Source: Ardenticatenia bacterium (lineage in GTDB: Bacteria; Chloroflexota; Anaerolineae; Aggregatilineales; Ch27). Taken from it: a DNA stretch of 7,210 nt. Location of the stretch: positions 1 through 7,210 of the forward strand of contig JALSTC010000769.1 in the NCBI GenBank assembly GCA_026983935.1. Direction: 5' to 3'. Both the position numbers and the translations under genes were made by a program. This document shows positions 1 to 5,653 of this stretch, one piece after another; within the stretch, counting starts at the first letter, position 1; every line of letters starts with the position of its first letter. The notes beneath the pieces were generated by a model. That model saw only the letters and a program-made list of their open reading frames with translations. It searched no databases and was not told the origin of the DNA.

Positions 1-1849
1 GGAAGTAGCCGCGCCCCAGTGTGCGTTCATCAAGCAGAATCGCCTGCGTGCGATCGCGCAGTGGGCCGTCGAACCACTGCAGTACAGGGCTGCCGAACCA
101 TTTCTTGGGCTGCTCCAGTGCCCATTGGGGCAGGTAAGGACGCATGGCCTCGCGCAGCAGCCATTTGTTGCCCCGCGTCTTGAGGCCCGGCGGCAGGTTG
201 ATGGCGAAGTCGAGCAGCGGGCGGTCGAAAAACGGCACGCGCAGCTCCAGCGAATGGGCCATGGTGACCCTGTCCGCTGTGAGGAGTGCATCCGCCGGCA
301 GCCATGCCAGCGCGACGGCTGCCTGTGTGACGTTCACCGGATCGCGGCTGCCGATCATTGCAGCGGCGAGGATGGCCGCGTAAGCCTGCTCTTTGTGTCG
401 GCCATGCTGCCATGCTGCAGCCAGTTCCGGCGCGTAAAGCAGGCGGCGCAGGCCGTCTGAAAGCGCGTAGCCTTCGAATGAGGCCTGCCGCTGCAGCGCT
501 TCTGCTGCCGGAAGGAAGGGCATCTGCCAGCGCGGCAGGTAGTAGGGCAGTGCGCCGATGATCGGGTAGCGCTTCATGGCCGGATACCAGCGTTCCAGCG
601 AGCCGAGGGGGCCGCCGATCAGGCGCTTTCGCCAGCGGGCGGGCAGAACGCGATCCAGCCGTGCCGAGGTGCGCAGCAGCCGGGGCCAGTGCTCATGAGA
701 GACATAACCGCAGAAAAGCTCATCGCCGCCTGTGCCGTTGAGTACGACCTTTACATGGCGGGCGGTGACTTCAGCCAGCGCCTTCAGGCTGATGATCGAG
801 GGGTTGTCCACCGGTTCATCGTTGTGATAGACGTAGGTCAGCAGGTGTTCCCACCAGTCCTCCGCATTGATCACGTGTGCGTGATGCTTTGCCCCGAAGT
901 GCGCCGCGATGCGTGCGGCCTGTTCCAGTTCGTTATCGCCGGTGGGGATGTCATAGCCAACGGTGTAGGTTTGCACACTGCCCGGCTCAAACTCGGTCAT
1001 CATTGCCAGCATGGCAGCCGAATCGATCCCGCCGCTTAGGAACAGGCCCAGCGGCACATCTGAGCGCAGATGAATCCGCACCGAGTCACGCAGCAGTTCC
1101 CGTGCCTGAACCACCGCTGCGGCGGCATCCATCGGGTGCTGTGGGGGGGCGAGCGGATCGGAGCCGGCACGCGCCCACTGCCAGAACACATGACTCTGGC
1201 TCGTCCCCGTGCGTGTATCTACCAGCAGACAGTGACCGGGCATCAGCCGCCGGACGCCGTGGAGCAATGTGTCCTGGCCCAGCATATAACCAAAACTGAG
1301 GAAGGTGTCCAGCGCTTCGAGGTTCATGGCCGTGTGGACCGCCGGATCAGCCAGCAGGGCTTTGATTTCACTGGCGAACAGCAGCCGCCCATCCTGCTCG
1401 TACAGGTACAGCGGCTTGATGCCGATGTGATCCACGGCCAGCAGAAGCTGCCCGAGCCGCCCATCCCACAGGGCAAAGGCATACATGCCGCGCAGGTGAT
1501 CGAACAAACCCAGCCCATATTGCTCGTAGAGATGGACAATCGTTTCGGTGTCGGAATGAGTCGCGAAGCGGTGACCCAGTGCGACCAACTGATCACGCAG
1601 CTCCAGGTAGTTGTAGATTTCGCCGTTGAAGACGATGGCAATCGAACCGTCTTCGTTATAGATCGGCTGGTCGCCGCCAGAGACATCAATGATGCTCAGC
1701 CGCCGCATGCCCAGTGACACACCGGGTGCATCGAAGAAACCCTCGCCGTCAGGGCCACGGTGGATGATGCGAGCGGCCATTGCCCGCGTTACTGCCGGAT
1801 CAAGGCGATCGCGTCCTTTGAGGTCAACACTGCCGACAATGCCACACAT
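1..1849 (-). CDS. asnB: Asparagine synthetase, glutamine-hydrolysing (AsnB family), C-terminus cut by window edge
   Basis: This enzyme makes asparagine from aspartate, glutamine and ATP in the cytoplasm. It combines an N-terminal class II glutaminase with a C-terminal ATP-dependent synthetase. The reading frame is open for 616 codons from ATG at 1849 to the window edge. The protein begins MCGIVG, so Cys2 is the N-terminal nucleophile and fixes the start; an in-frame TAA lies four codons upstream. Glutaminase motifs follow: HRGPDGEG (about 30-37), RRLSIID (49-55), FNGEIYNY (74-81) and SDTE (99-102). The synthetase domain has the PP-loop SGGIDS at 272-277 and GTGGDELF around 372-379 (Asp376). 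The length resembles the roughly 615-630 residue Bacillus-type AsnB rather than the 554-residue E. coli enzyme, so probably only a few C-terminal residues are missing. No Shine-Dalgarno sequence precedes the start. Closely related amidotransferases that modify other acceptors, for instance in polysaccharide clusters, cannot be fully excluded, but nothing nearby suggests one. Confidence 0.95.
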   Translation of the reverse strand, partial: MCGIVGSVDLKGRDRLDPAVTRAMAARIIHRGPDGEGFFDAPGVSLGMRRLSIIDVSGGDQPIYNEDGSIAIVFNGEIYNYLELRDQLVALGHRFATHSDTETIVHLYEQYGLGLFDHLRGMYAFALWDGRLGQLLLAVDHIGIKPLYLYEQDGRLLFASEIKALLADPAVHTAMNLEALDTFLSFGYMLGQDTLLHGVRRLMPGHCLLVDTRTGTSQSHVFWQWARAGSDPLAPPQHPMDAAAAVVQARELLRDSVRIHLRSDVPLGLFLSGGIDSAAMLAMMTEFEPGSVQTYTVGYDIPTGDNELEQAARIAAHFGAKHHAHVINAEDWWEHLLTYVYHNDEPVDNPSIISLKALAEVTARHVKVVLNGTGGDELFCGYVSHEHWPRLLRTSARLDRVLPARWRKRLIGGPLGSLERWYPAMKRYPIIGALPYYLPRWQMPFLPAAEALQRQASFEGYALSDGLRRLLYAPELAAAWQHGRHKEQAYAAILAAAMIGSRDPVNVTQAAVALAWLPADALLTADRVTMAHSLELRVPFFDRPLLDFAINLPPGLKTRGNKWLLREAMRPYLPQWALEQPKKWFGSPVLQWFDGPLRDRTQAILLDERTLGRGYF

Positions 1850-1857
1850 GGCGGGGG

Positions 1858-1863
1858 ATTATA
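1858..1863 (-). promoter_or_regulatory. asnB -10 box, placed for leaderless or near-leaderless transcription
   Basis: A perfect TATAAT lies on the minus strand, with 8 nt (CCCCCGCC) between it and the asnB ATG at 1849. A transcript starting 6-8 nt beyond this box would begin at or within a couple of bases of the ATG. There is no purine-rich ribosome-binding sequence between the box and the start. No good -35 match sits at 16-18 nt; the best is GGAACA-like. The box itself is certain; its use as a promoter is inferred. Confidence 0.6.
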
Positions 1864-1914
1864 GCGCATAACAGGGAGTTGTTCCGGCTGCTCGTTCGCA
1901 GGTTTGATTATGGC

Positions 1915-1943
1915 TAGACAGGGCAGGGGGCGTCTGGTAAAAT
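1915..1943 (+). promoter_or_regulatory. rpsT sigma70-type promoter with extended -10
   Basis: The -35 hexamer TAGACA (1915-1920) is followed after a 17-nt spacer by the -10 hexamer TAAAAT (1938-1943). A TG dinucleotide one base before the -10 box makes an extended -10. This is close to the housekeeping consensus in sequence and spacing. Transcription would start near 1950, giving a leader of about 40 nt before the rpsT start, which suits a highly expressed ribosomal protein gene. Confidence 0.75.
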
Positions 1944-1977
1944 TGCGGAACTAGAAAAAGCTGTTTCGAGAAAGATT

Positions 1978-1983
1978 GGGGAG
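1978..1983 (+). promoter_or_regulatory. Ribosome binding site that sets the TTG start of rpsT
   Basis: GGGGAG lies 8 nt upstream of the TTG at 1992. No ATG or GTG occurs in this frame through the leader, so this purine-rich site and the S20 N-terminal homology together select the TTG codon. Confidence 0.65.
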
Positions 1984-1991
1984 AAAGTCCG

Positions 1992-2255
1992 TTGGCTCAG
2001 CATAAATCCGCACTCAAGCGTGTTCGCAGTGACGCACGTAAGCGCATCCGCAACCGGATGATTCGTTCGCGCACGCGCACATTTGTGAAGAAGGCCCGGG
2101 CAACACTCGCCGCTGGCGATGCCGCCGCCGCACGGGAAGCGACCCTGCGGGCCATCAAAGAGCTGGATAAGGCCGTCAGCAAAGGCGTTATGCATCGCAA
2201 CACGGCAGCGCGTTACAAGAGCCGTCTGATGAAGAAACTCAACGCCCTGGGGTAA
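1992..2255 (+). CDS. rpsT: 30S ribosomal protein S20
   Basis: S20 is a small basic helical protein that binds 16S rRNA early in assembly of the 30S subunit. The predicted protein has 87 residues, the normal length for S20. It begins (M)AQHKSALKRVR, matching the family's N-terminal pattern MAN-KSA-KR. The middle holds RTFVKKA, and the C-terminal half has the usual helix pattern with KGVMHRNTAARYKSRL, which matches the conserved region ending in RLMKK.LN. The start codon is TTG. E. coli rpsT also starts with UUG, where the weak start is tied to autogenous translational control; whether that applies here is inference. The gene stands alone, with its own promoter upstream and an intrinsic terminator 36 bases after the stop. 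Confidence 0.97.
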   Translation: MAQHKSALKRVRSDARKRIRNRMIRSRTRTFVKKARATLAAGDAAAAREATLRAIKELDKAVSKGVMHRNTAARYKSRLMKKLNALG

Positions 2256-2291
2256 CTGCCGCACGGCTTCGCGGCTCATGCTTTCAAATAC

Positions 2292-2327
2292 ACACAGCCG
2301 ATCAAGTCTGACCGGCTGTGTTTTGTT
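2292..2327 (+). terminator. Intrinsic terminator of rpsT
   Basis: The arms ACACAGCCG (2292-2300) and CGGCTGTGT (2313-2321) form a perfect 9-bp stem around a 12-nt loop and run straight into TTTTGTT. It sits 36 nt after the rpsT stop codon. The minus-strand regulator gene ends about 30 bases beyond it, so read in reverse the same hairpin could also stop that transcript. Its T-tract is poorer in that direction (GTATTTG). Confidence 0.88.
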
Positions 2328-2358
2328 GCATTATGCGCGGTGTAAAAACTCGGTGCGG

Positions 2359-3027
2359 CTATGCAGGCAGCACCATCCGGTAGCCCACTCCCCGCACCGT
2401 CGTGATGATACGGGGTCGGCTGGGATTCTCCTCCAGTGCTTCACGCAGCCAGCGGATATGAACATCCAGCGTGCGTGTATCTCCCATATAGTCGGTGTTC
2501 CAGACCTGTTGAATCAATGTTTTGCGGGCGATCACCGTATTCGGGTACTTCAGGAAGACGGCTGCCAGCCCTGTCAATTTTGGCGTCAGGCGGCGTTCCT
2601 GATCGCCGACGATCAGCAGACGCTTGGGGACGTTAAGCCGGATGTTCCCGACTTCGAGGATTTCTCCTTCTTTGTCCTGCGAGTCGACAAACCGGTTGAT
2701 GCGGTTGACCAGCTTTCGCCATGTGAACGGATGGTGGAGGATGATGTCGGCGGGACTGGGTTTGTCTTTGCCCTCATACGGGGGGCGGATGTGGATCAGG
2801 GGCGTGTCCGGTAACTGCGCATGGAGTTTGCGGCAGATCCGGTCCCCGGAGGTGCGCATTGACACCGCATCCAGCACTACCACATCCGGCAGAAGGCTGT
2901 GTGCCACCGCCAGCCCGCTCTTGCCGGAATACGCCAGTGAAACCTCGTATCGCTTTTTTAGTGCGGGTGCAAAAGATTTGCCATTGGCCCGCCCGCTCTC
3001 GATGAGCAGAACTTTTGCAGCGTCCAT
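2359..3027 (-). CDS. OmpR/PhoB-type response regulator with a degenerate receiver domain
   Basis: This is a two-domain DNA-binding transcription regulator of 222 residues. Residues about 4-115 form a receiver-like domain and about 123-220 a winged helix-turn-helix. The latter shows the family hallmarks TRTLDVHIRWLREALE (recognition helix region) and TTVRGVGYR (wing). In the receiver, the phospho-acceptor Asp is kept (D53 in VVVLDAVSM). The acidic pair is reduced to one Glu (E10 in LLIESG). The Thr/Ser position is replaced in PLIHIRP, and the Lys of the usual KPF motif is His (HHPF, H99). It may therefore act without phosphorylation or respond atypically. I chose ATG at 3027, with AGAGG 11 nt upstream; a GTG at 3039 would add four residues but overlaps that AGAGG. 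No histidine kinase gene is adjacent. It converges with rpsT and diverges from the peptidase operon. Confidence 0.9.
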   Translation of the reverse strand: MDAAKVLLIESGRANGKSFAPALKKRYEVSLAYSGKSGLAVAHSLLPDVVVLDAVSMRTSGDRICRKLHAQLPDTPLIHIRPPYEGKDKPSPADIILHHPFTWRKLVNRINRFVDSQDKEGEILEVGNIRLNVPKRLLIVGDQERRLTPKLTGLAAVFLKYPNTVIARKTLIQQVWNTDYMGDTRTLDVHIRWLREALEENPSRPRIITTVRGVGYRMVLPA

Positions 3028-3108
3028 TGCCAGACGCACCTCTCAACCTGAAATCTATGCAGCACTACAAGCGAAACCGCGAGATGGTGGTGTCGTTGAG
3101 CACTGGCG

Positions 3109-3136
3109 ATTATAACGATCTACCAACCTTCGGCAA
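3109..3136 (-). promoter_or_regulatory. Promoter of the OmpR-type regulator gene
   Basis: On the minus strand, TTGCCG (3136-3131) serves as -35 and a perfect TATAAT (3114-3109) as -10, with a 16-nt spacer. Transcription would begin near 3102 and leave a leader of roughly 75 nt. The -35 box is contained in one copy of a 10-bp direct repeat (3129-3138), so a protein bound there could control this promoter. Confidence 0.65.
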
Positions 3137-3190
3137 CTATTGGGCCTGGCCTGTATCAGGCATACTGACTTCGCTGTGAATTCGGCAACT
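3129..3190. repeat. 10-bp direct repeat TTCGGCAACT, possible operator pair
   Basis: TTCGGCAACT occurs exactly at 3129-3138 and again at 3181-3190. The two starts are 52 bases apart, close to five turns of B-DNA, so both copies lie on about the same face of the helix. The left copy covers the -35 box of the regulator gene's promoter. OmpR-type regulators typically bind direct repeats, so autoregulation is possible. That role is inferred, and a chance repeat is not excluded. Confidence 0.4.
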
Positions 3191-3514
3191 GTCGAGCCGC
3201 ACATTGCCGTAGATGTGGCGGTGTCCTCAGGAATACCACCTATATGTATGGGGCTTTTCGTGCCGTGCGATCGGGCGGGGTTTTTTAAGGTTGCTGCACT
3301 GTACTCGGCAAGATCGCTTATCCCCAATGACCCGCTGTATAACCCAAGCCGCGCATCCCATATCCCACGTATCGGGCGTATTACAAAACCGGCATGGAAG
3401 GAAACAAGCAGGATCATGTGAGATTCCTACGGCAAAAAAACGCGGTTTACTGCATAATAGGGTTTGCAGCGAGTCATGAACATGCATGTATGAAATAGTG
3501 AGGGCAGAAACGGC
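3137..3514. other. Long intergenic region between the divergent regulator and peptidase genes
   Basis: No convincing gene is present on either strand. Open frames of up to 120 codons exist, but they lack good ribosome-binding sites and recognisable protein patterns. The core CGGCAA appears at 3183-3188, 3306-3311 and 3430-3435. It occurs inverted (TTGCCG) at 3204-3209, and one more copy lies at 3131-3136 just left of this interval. The copies at 3183 and 3204 form a 6-bp inverted repeat with a 15-nt gap. A run of six T follows a GC-rich stretch at 3281-3286, but no strong stem precedes it. The only plus-strand -10-like box near the peptidase gene is CATAAT at 3453-3458, without a good -35. 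The operon must be transcribed from somewhere in this region, but the promoter could not be placed firmly. Confidence 0.5.
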
Positions 3515-4702
3515 ATGGATATTCAGGAGCGGGTGGAGAAGCTAAGCCGTCTGCCAGAACTGCAACGCATCTGGAATTATCTGGATGATGTGCTGATTGA
3601 CGGGATTGCAGAAGCCACGATCATTCAGCAGATTCCAGCCCCCACTTTTCACGAACTGGTGCGGGCCAATCATGTGCTCAGCCGTATGGGAGCCTGCGGG
3701 CTGCAGGATACCGGCATTGATGAAGTCCACAATACATTCGGGCGCATCCCCGGCACAAACCCCGAAGCCCCTGCTCTGCTGGTTGCCGCTCATACGGATA
3801 CCGTCTTTGGCGATGATGCTGACCTGACGATTCGCCATGAAGCAGACGGACGTATTTACGGCCCCGGTCTGGGTGACAACAGTCTGGGGGTTGCCGGGCT
3901 GATTGTGCTGGCCGATGTGCTTCGCCAGTTTCGGATCCGCCCACGCCGCGATATCTGGTTTCTGGCTAACAGCCGCGAAGAGGGTCTGGGTGACCTGGGG
4001 GGCATCCGCCAGTTTTATGAGCATCACAAGGATCATCTGGGCCTGGGCGTGATACTGGAAGGGCTGGCGCTGGGACGCATCTATCGGGCGGGCATTGCCG
4101 TGCGCCGCTTCCACGTGACGTTCCATGCAGCGGGCGGGCATTCATGGCAGCATTTTGGCCAGCCCAGTGCAGTCCATGCCATGCTGCGTGTGGGAGCACG
4201 GCTGACCGAACTGCAGCCAACAGCAGAGCCGCGCACCACGTACAACATTGGTCTGGTTGAAGGTGGCCACTCGATCAATTCGCTGGCCACTGACGCCGGC
4301 TTTTACCTGGATATGCGCAGCCAGTCCCCGGAGGAACTGGCCGGGCTTGAACAGCAGGTGAGGGAGATCATCGAACGAATCGGCGCTGAGTGTGACGGCG
4401 TGCGCATTGAGATCGATGTCGTTGGCGATCGGCCTGCCGGGGCGATTGATGTGGATCATGAGCTTGTACGGGGGGCGAGCGCTGCACTTCAGGCGGTCGG
4501 AATCACGCCAAGCTATGAAAGCGGGAGCACCGATGCCAACCTGCTGCTGGCAAAGGGCGTCCCAACTGTAACGATAGGCCTGACGCACGGCGGAAACGCT
4601 CACCGACAGGATGAATATATTGAGACCGGCCCGCTGGTGTTGGGACTGCGTCAGTTGATTTTGCTGATCCTGGCTGCCGCCGAGTGGGAGCCTGCCACCT
4701 GA
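3515..4702 (+). CDS. M20-family zinc metallopeptidase/deacylase
   Basis: M20 enzymes are cytoplasmic two-zinc hydrolases that cleave dipeptides, tripeptides or N-acyl amino acids. The protein has 395 residues, normal for the family, and no signal peptide. Likely metal and catalytic residues are all present: H93 and D95 in AAHTDTV, D121 in GPGLGDNSLG, E155-E156 in NSREEGLGD (general base plus metal ligand), E182 in VILEG, and H363 in NAHRQDEYIETG. The last resembles the PepT pattern FHGKYEF. Residues about 190-300 form the dimerisation/lid domain, with the family's AAGGHS motif (H209). Start at ATG 3515 is preceded by GTGAGGG with a 10-nt gap. It is the first gene of a probable three-gene unit. 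Glu as the third metal ligand and the tail pattern lean toward aminopeptidases such as PepT, but the substrate cannot be told from sequence. Confidence 0.9.
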   Translation: MDIQERVEKLSRLPELQRIWNYLDDVLIDGIAEATIIQQIPAPTFHELVRANHVLSRMGACGLQDTGIDEVHNTFGRIPGTNPEAPALLVAAHTDTVFGDDADLTIRHEADGRIYGPGLGDNSLGVAGLIVLADVLRQFRIRPRRDIWFLANSREEGLGDLGGIRQFYEHHKDHLGLGVILEGLALGRIYRAGIAVRRFHVTFHAAGGHSWQHFGQPSAVHAMLRVGARLTELQPTAEPRTTYNIGLVEGGHSINSLATDAGFYLDMRSQSPEELAGLEQQVREIIERIGAECDGVRIEIDVVGDRPAGAIDVDHELVRGASAALQAVGITPSYESGSTDANLLLAKGVPTVTIGLTHGGNAHRQDEYIETGPLVLGLRQLILLILAAAEWEPAT

Positions 4703-4720
4703 GACGGGGACAGGCGGCGA

Positions 4721-4737
4721 CCGGGATGTTTTTCCGG
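4721..4737 (+). other. Small hairpin between the peptidase and GAF genes
   Basis: CCGGGA (4721-4726) can pair with TTCCGG (4732-4737), including one G-T pair, around a TGTTT loop. No T-tract follows, so it is not an intrinsic terminator. It sits immediately before the GGGGAAG ribosome-binding region of the next gene. It could affect mRNA stability or translation there, but it may equally be incidental. Confidence 0.3.
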
Positions 4738-4750
4738 GGGGAAGATATTG

Positions 4751-5584
4751 ATGTCTACTACTGTTCACATTCTGGCCTGCGTCCACCCCGATTCTGCCGG
4801 GCGTTATGAAGATTATCTTTCCGCCCAGGAACGCTTTGCGGTACGTGTGGTGACGGATAAGGATGAGGCACAGGGCATTCTCACCGATGCAGAAACGCCC
4901 GTTGATGTGCTGGTGATCGACAATGCCCTGGGAGGCGTTTTCGAGCTGGTACGTGATCTGCGCCAGACGTATCCCCGTATGCTGATCGTCCTGGTTGATG
5001 AAGAATCTGATTTCAGTATGCCGGGGCGGGCGGATGATGTATCCATCGATCCCTTCACAGATGATGACCTGATTAAACGCATCCACCGTCTGATCCAGGA
5101 GCGGCAGACCGAGACGCTGCGTGCAGACTCGCTGCCGCCGGTGCGGGCCATTGCCAAGCGGCTGCGGCGGGCTTCAGGTGCATCTGGTAAAGCAGAAGCC
5201 GCCGTCACTGCGATCGGCGAACTGGGCTATGATTTTGTGGCCTACTATCGGCTGACCCGACCGGATTCGCCGCTGGTGCTGAGTGCATCTGCCGGAGCGC
5301 CTGCCATCAAAGCGATCGCACCTGATGAGCAGAAGGACTCCACCCTGGTGGGCTGGGTGGCGCGTAATGGCCAGAGTCGCATTGTCGGCCCGGATGACGA
5401 ACCGAATTACAGCCTGATCAAACGCGGTCGGCTGGGGGCCGGAATCTGTATCCCGGTGGGTGGTGCGGATGCTTTCGGCGTATTGTTGGCCTGCCGTGAA
5501 GAACCCGGAACGATCTCCCAGGAAAATGCCCTGCTTCTGGAATTAATCGGTGCGCAGCTTGCTGCGGCACTGGCCAGGGAGTAA
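4751..5584 (+). CDS. Receiver-like plus GAF domain protein without output domain
   Basis: The protein has 277 residues. Residues about 4-115 have the alternating helix/strand layout of a response-regulator receiver, with an Asp at the phosphorylation position (D57 in VDVLVIDNA). The acidic pocket is poor (ILACVHPD instead of a DD pair) and the KPF motif reads DPFTDDDL. After a charged linker (about 116-148), residues about 150-275 look like a GAF domain: DFVAYYRL, TLVGWVARNGQSRIV, GAGICIPV and FGVLLAC, ending in a helix (ENALLLELIGAQLAAALA). GAF domains bind small ligands or mediate dimerisation. No DNA-binding, kinase or cyclase domain follows, so any effect must pass through partner proteins. 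I chose ATG at 4751, with GGGGAAG shortly upstream; a TTG directly before it would add one residue. It starts 48 nt after the peptidase stop codon, consistent with one transcript. The precise role is unknown. Confidence 0.8.
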   Translation: MSTTVHILACVHPDSAGRYEDYLSAQERFAVRVVTDKDEAQGILTDAETPVDVLVIDNALGGVFELVRDLRQTYPRMLIVLVDEESDFSMPGRADDVSIDPFTDDDLIKRIHRLIQERQTETLRADSLPPVRAIAKRLRRASGASGKAEAAVTAIGELGYDFVAYYRLTRPDSPLVLSASAGAPAIKAIAPDEQKDSTLVGWVARNGQSRIVGPDDEPNYSLIKRGRLGAGICIPVGGADAFGVLLACREEPGTISQENALLLELIGAQLAAALARE

Positions 5585-5629
5585 AGGCAGTCGGTGCACA
5601 GAAAACAGGAGGGCAGGGGCCTCGTATCA

Positions 5630-5653
5630 ATGTTTGTGGTGAACAGCATATGA
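5630..5653 (+). CDS. Possible 7-codon leader peptide overlapping the next gene's start
   Basis: ATG at 5630 opens a frame encoding MFVVNSI. Its TGA stop (5651-5653) overlaps the ATG of the downstream deacylase gene by the ATGA arrangement typical of translational coupling. AGGGG (5615-5619) lies 10 nt upstream, and a stronger AGGAGGG (5607-5613) lies 16 nt upstream. The deacylase ATG itself has only a weak site, so coupling through this mini-gene would explain where the strong ribosome-binding sequence goes. It is too short for any coding statistics and may be chance. Confidence 0.3.
   Translation: MFVVNSI

Noticed and set aside
1070..1717. 215-codon open frame on the plus strand inside asnB
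   Set aside because: It lies opposite an unambiguous asparagine synthetase with all catalytic motifs. The encoded sequence resembles no protein family and has no convincing ribosome-binding site.
2278..2814. 178-codon open frame on the plus strand opposite the OmpR-type regulator
   Set aside because: The minus strand encodes clear receiver-like and winged-helix domains. The plus frame begins in the rpsT terminator region and shows no family pattern.
3261..3286. Possible intrinsic terminator: GC-rich sequence followed by TTTTTT
   Set aside because: Only a 3-4 bp stem with a wobble pair can be drawn before the T run, far weaker than the two real terminators in this window.
3055..3421. Open frames of 93-120 codons on both strands of the regulator/peptidase intergenic region
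   Set aside because: Overlapping frames in several phases, no good ribosome-binding sites, and residue make-up unlike a folded protein family. The minus frame also runs across the regulator's promoter.
4142..5086. 314-codon open frame on the minus strand
   Set aside because: It crosses the end of the M20 gene, the intergenic gap and half of the GAF gene, all supported by domain motifs. Long antisense frames are expected in GC-rich coding DNA.
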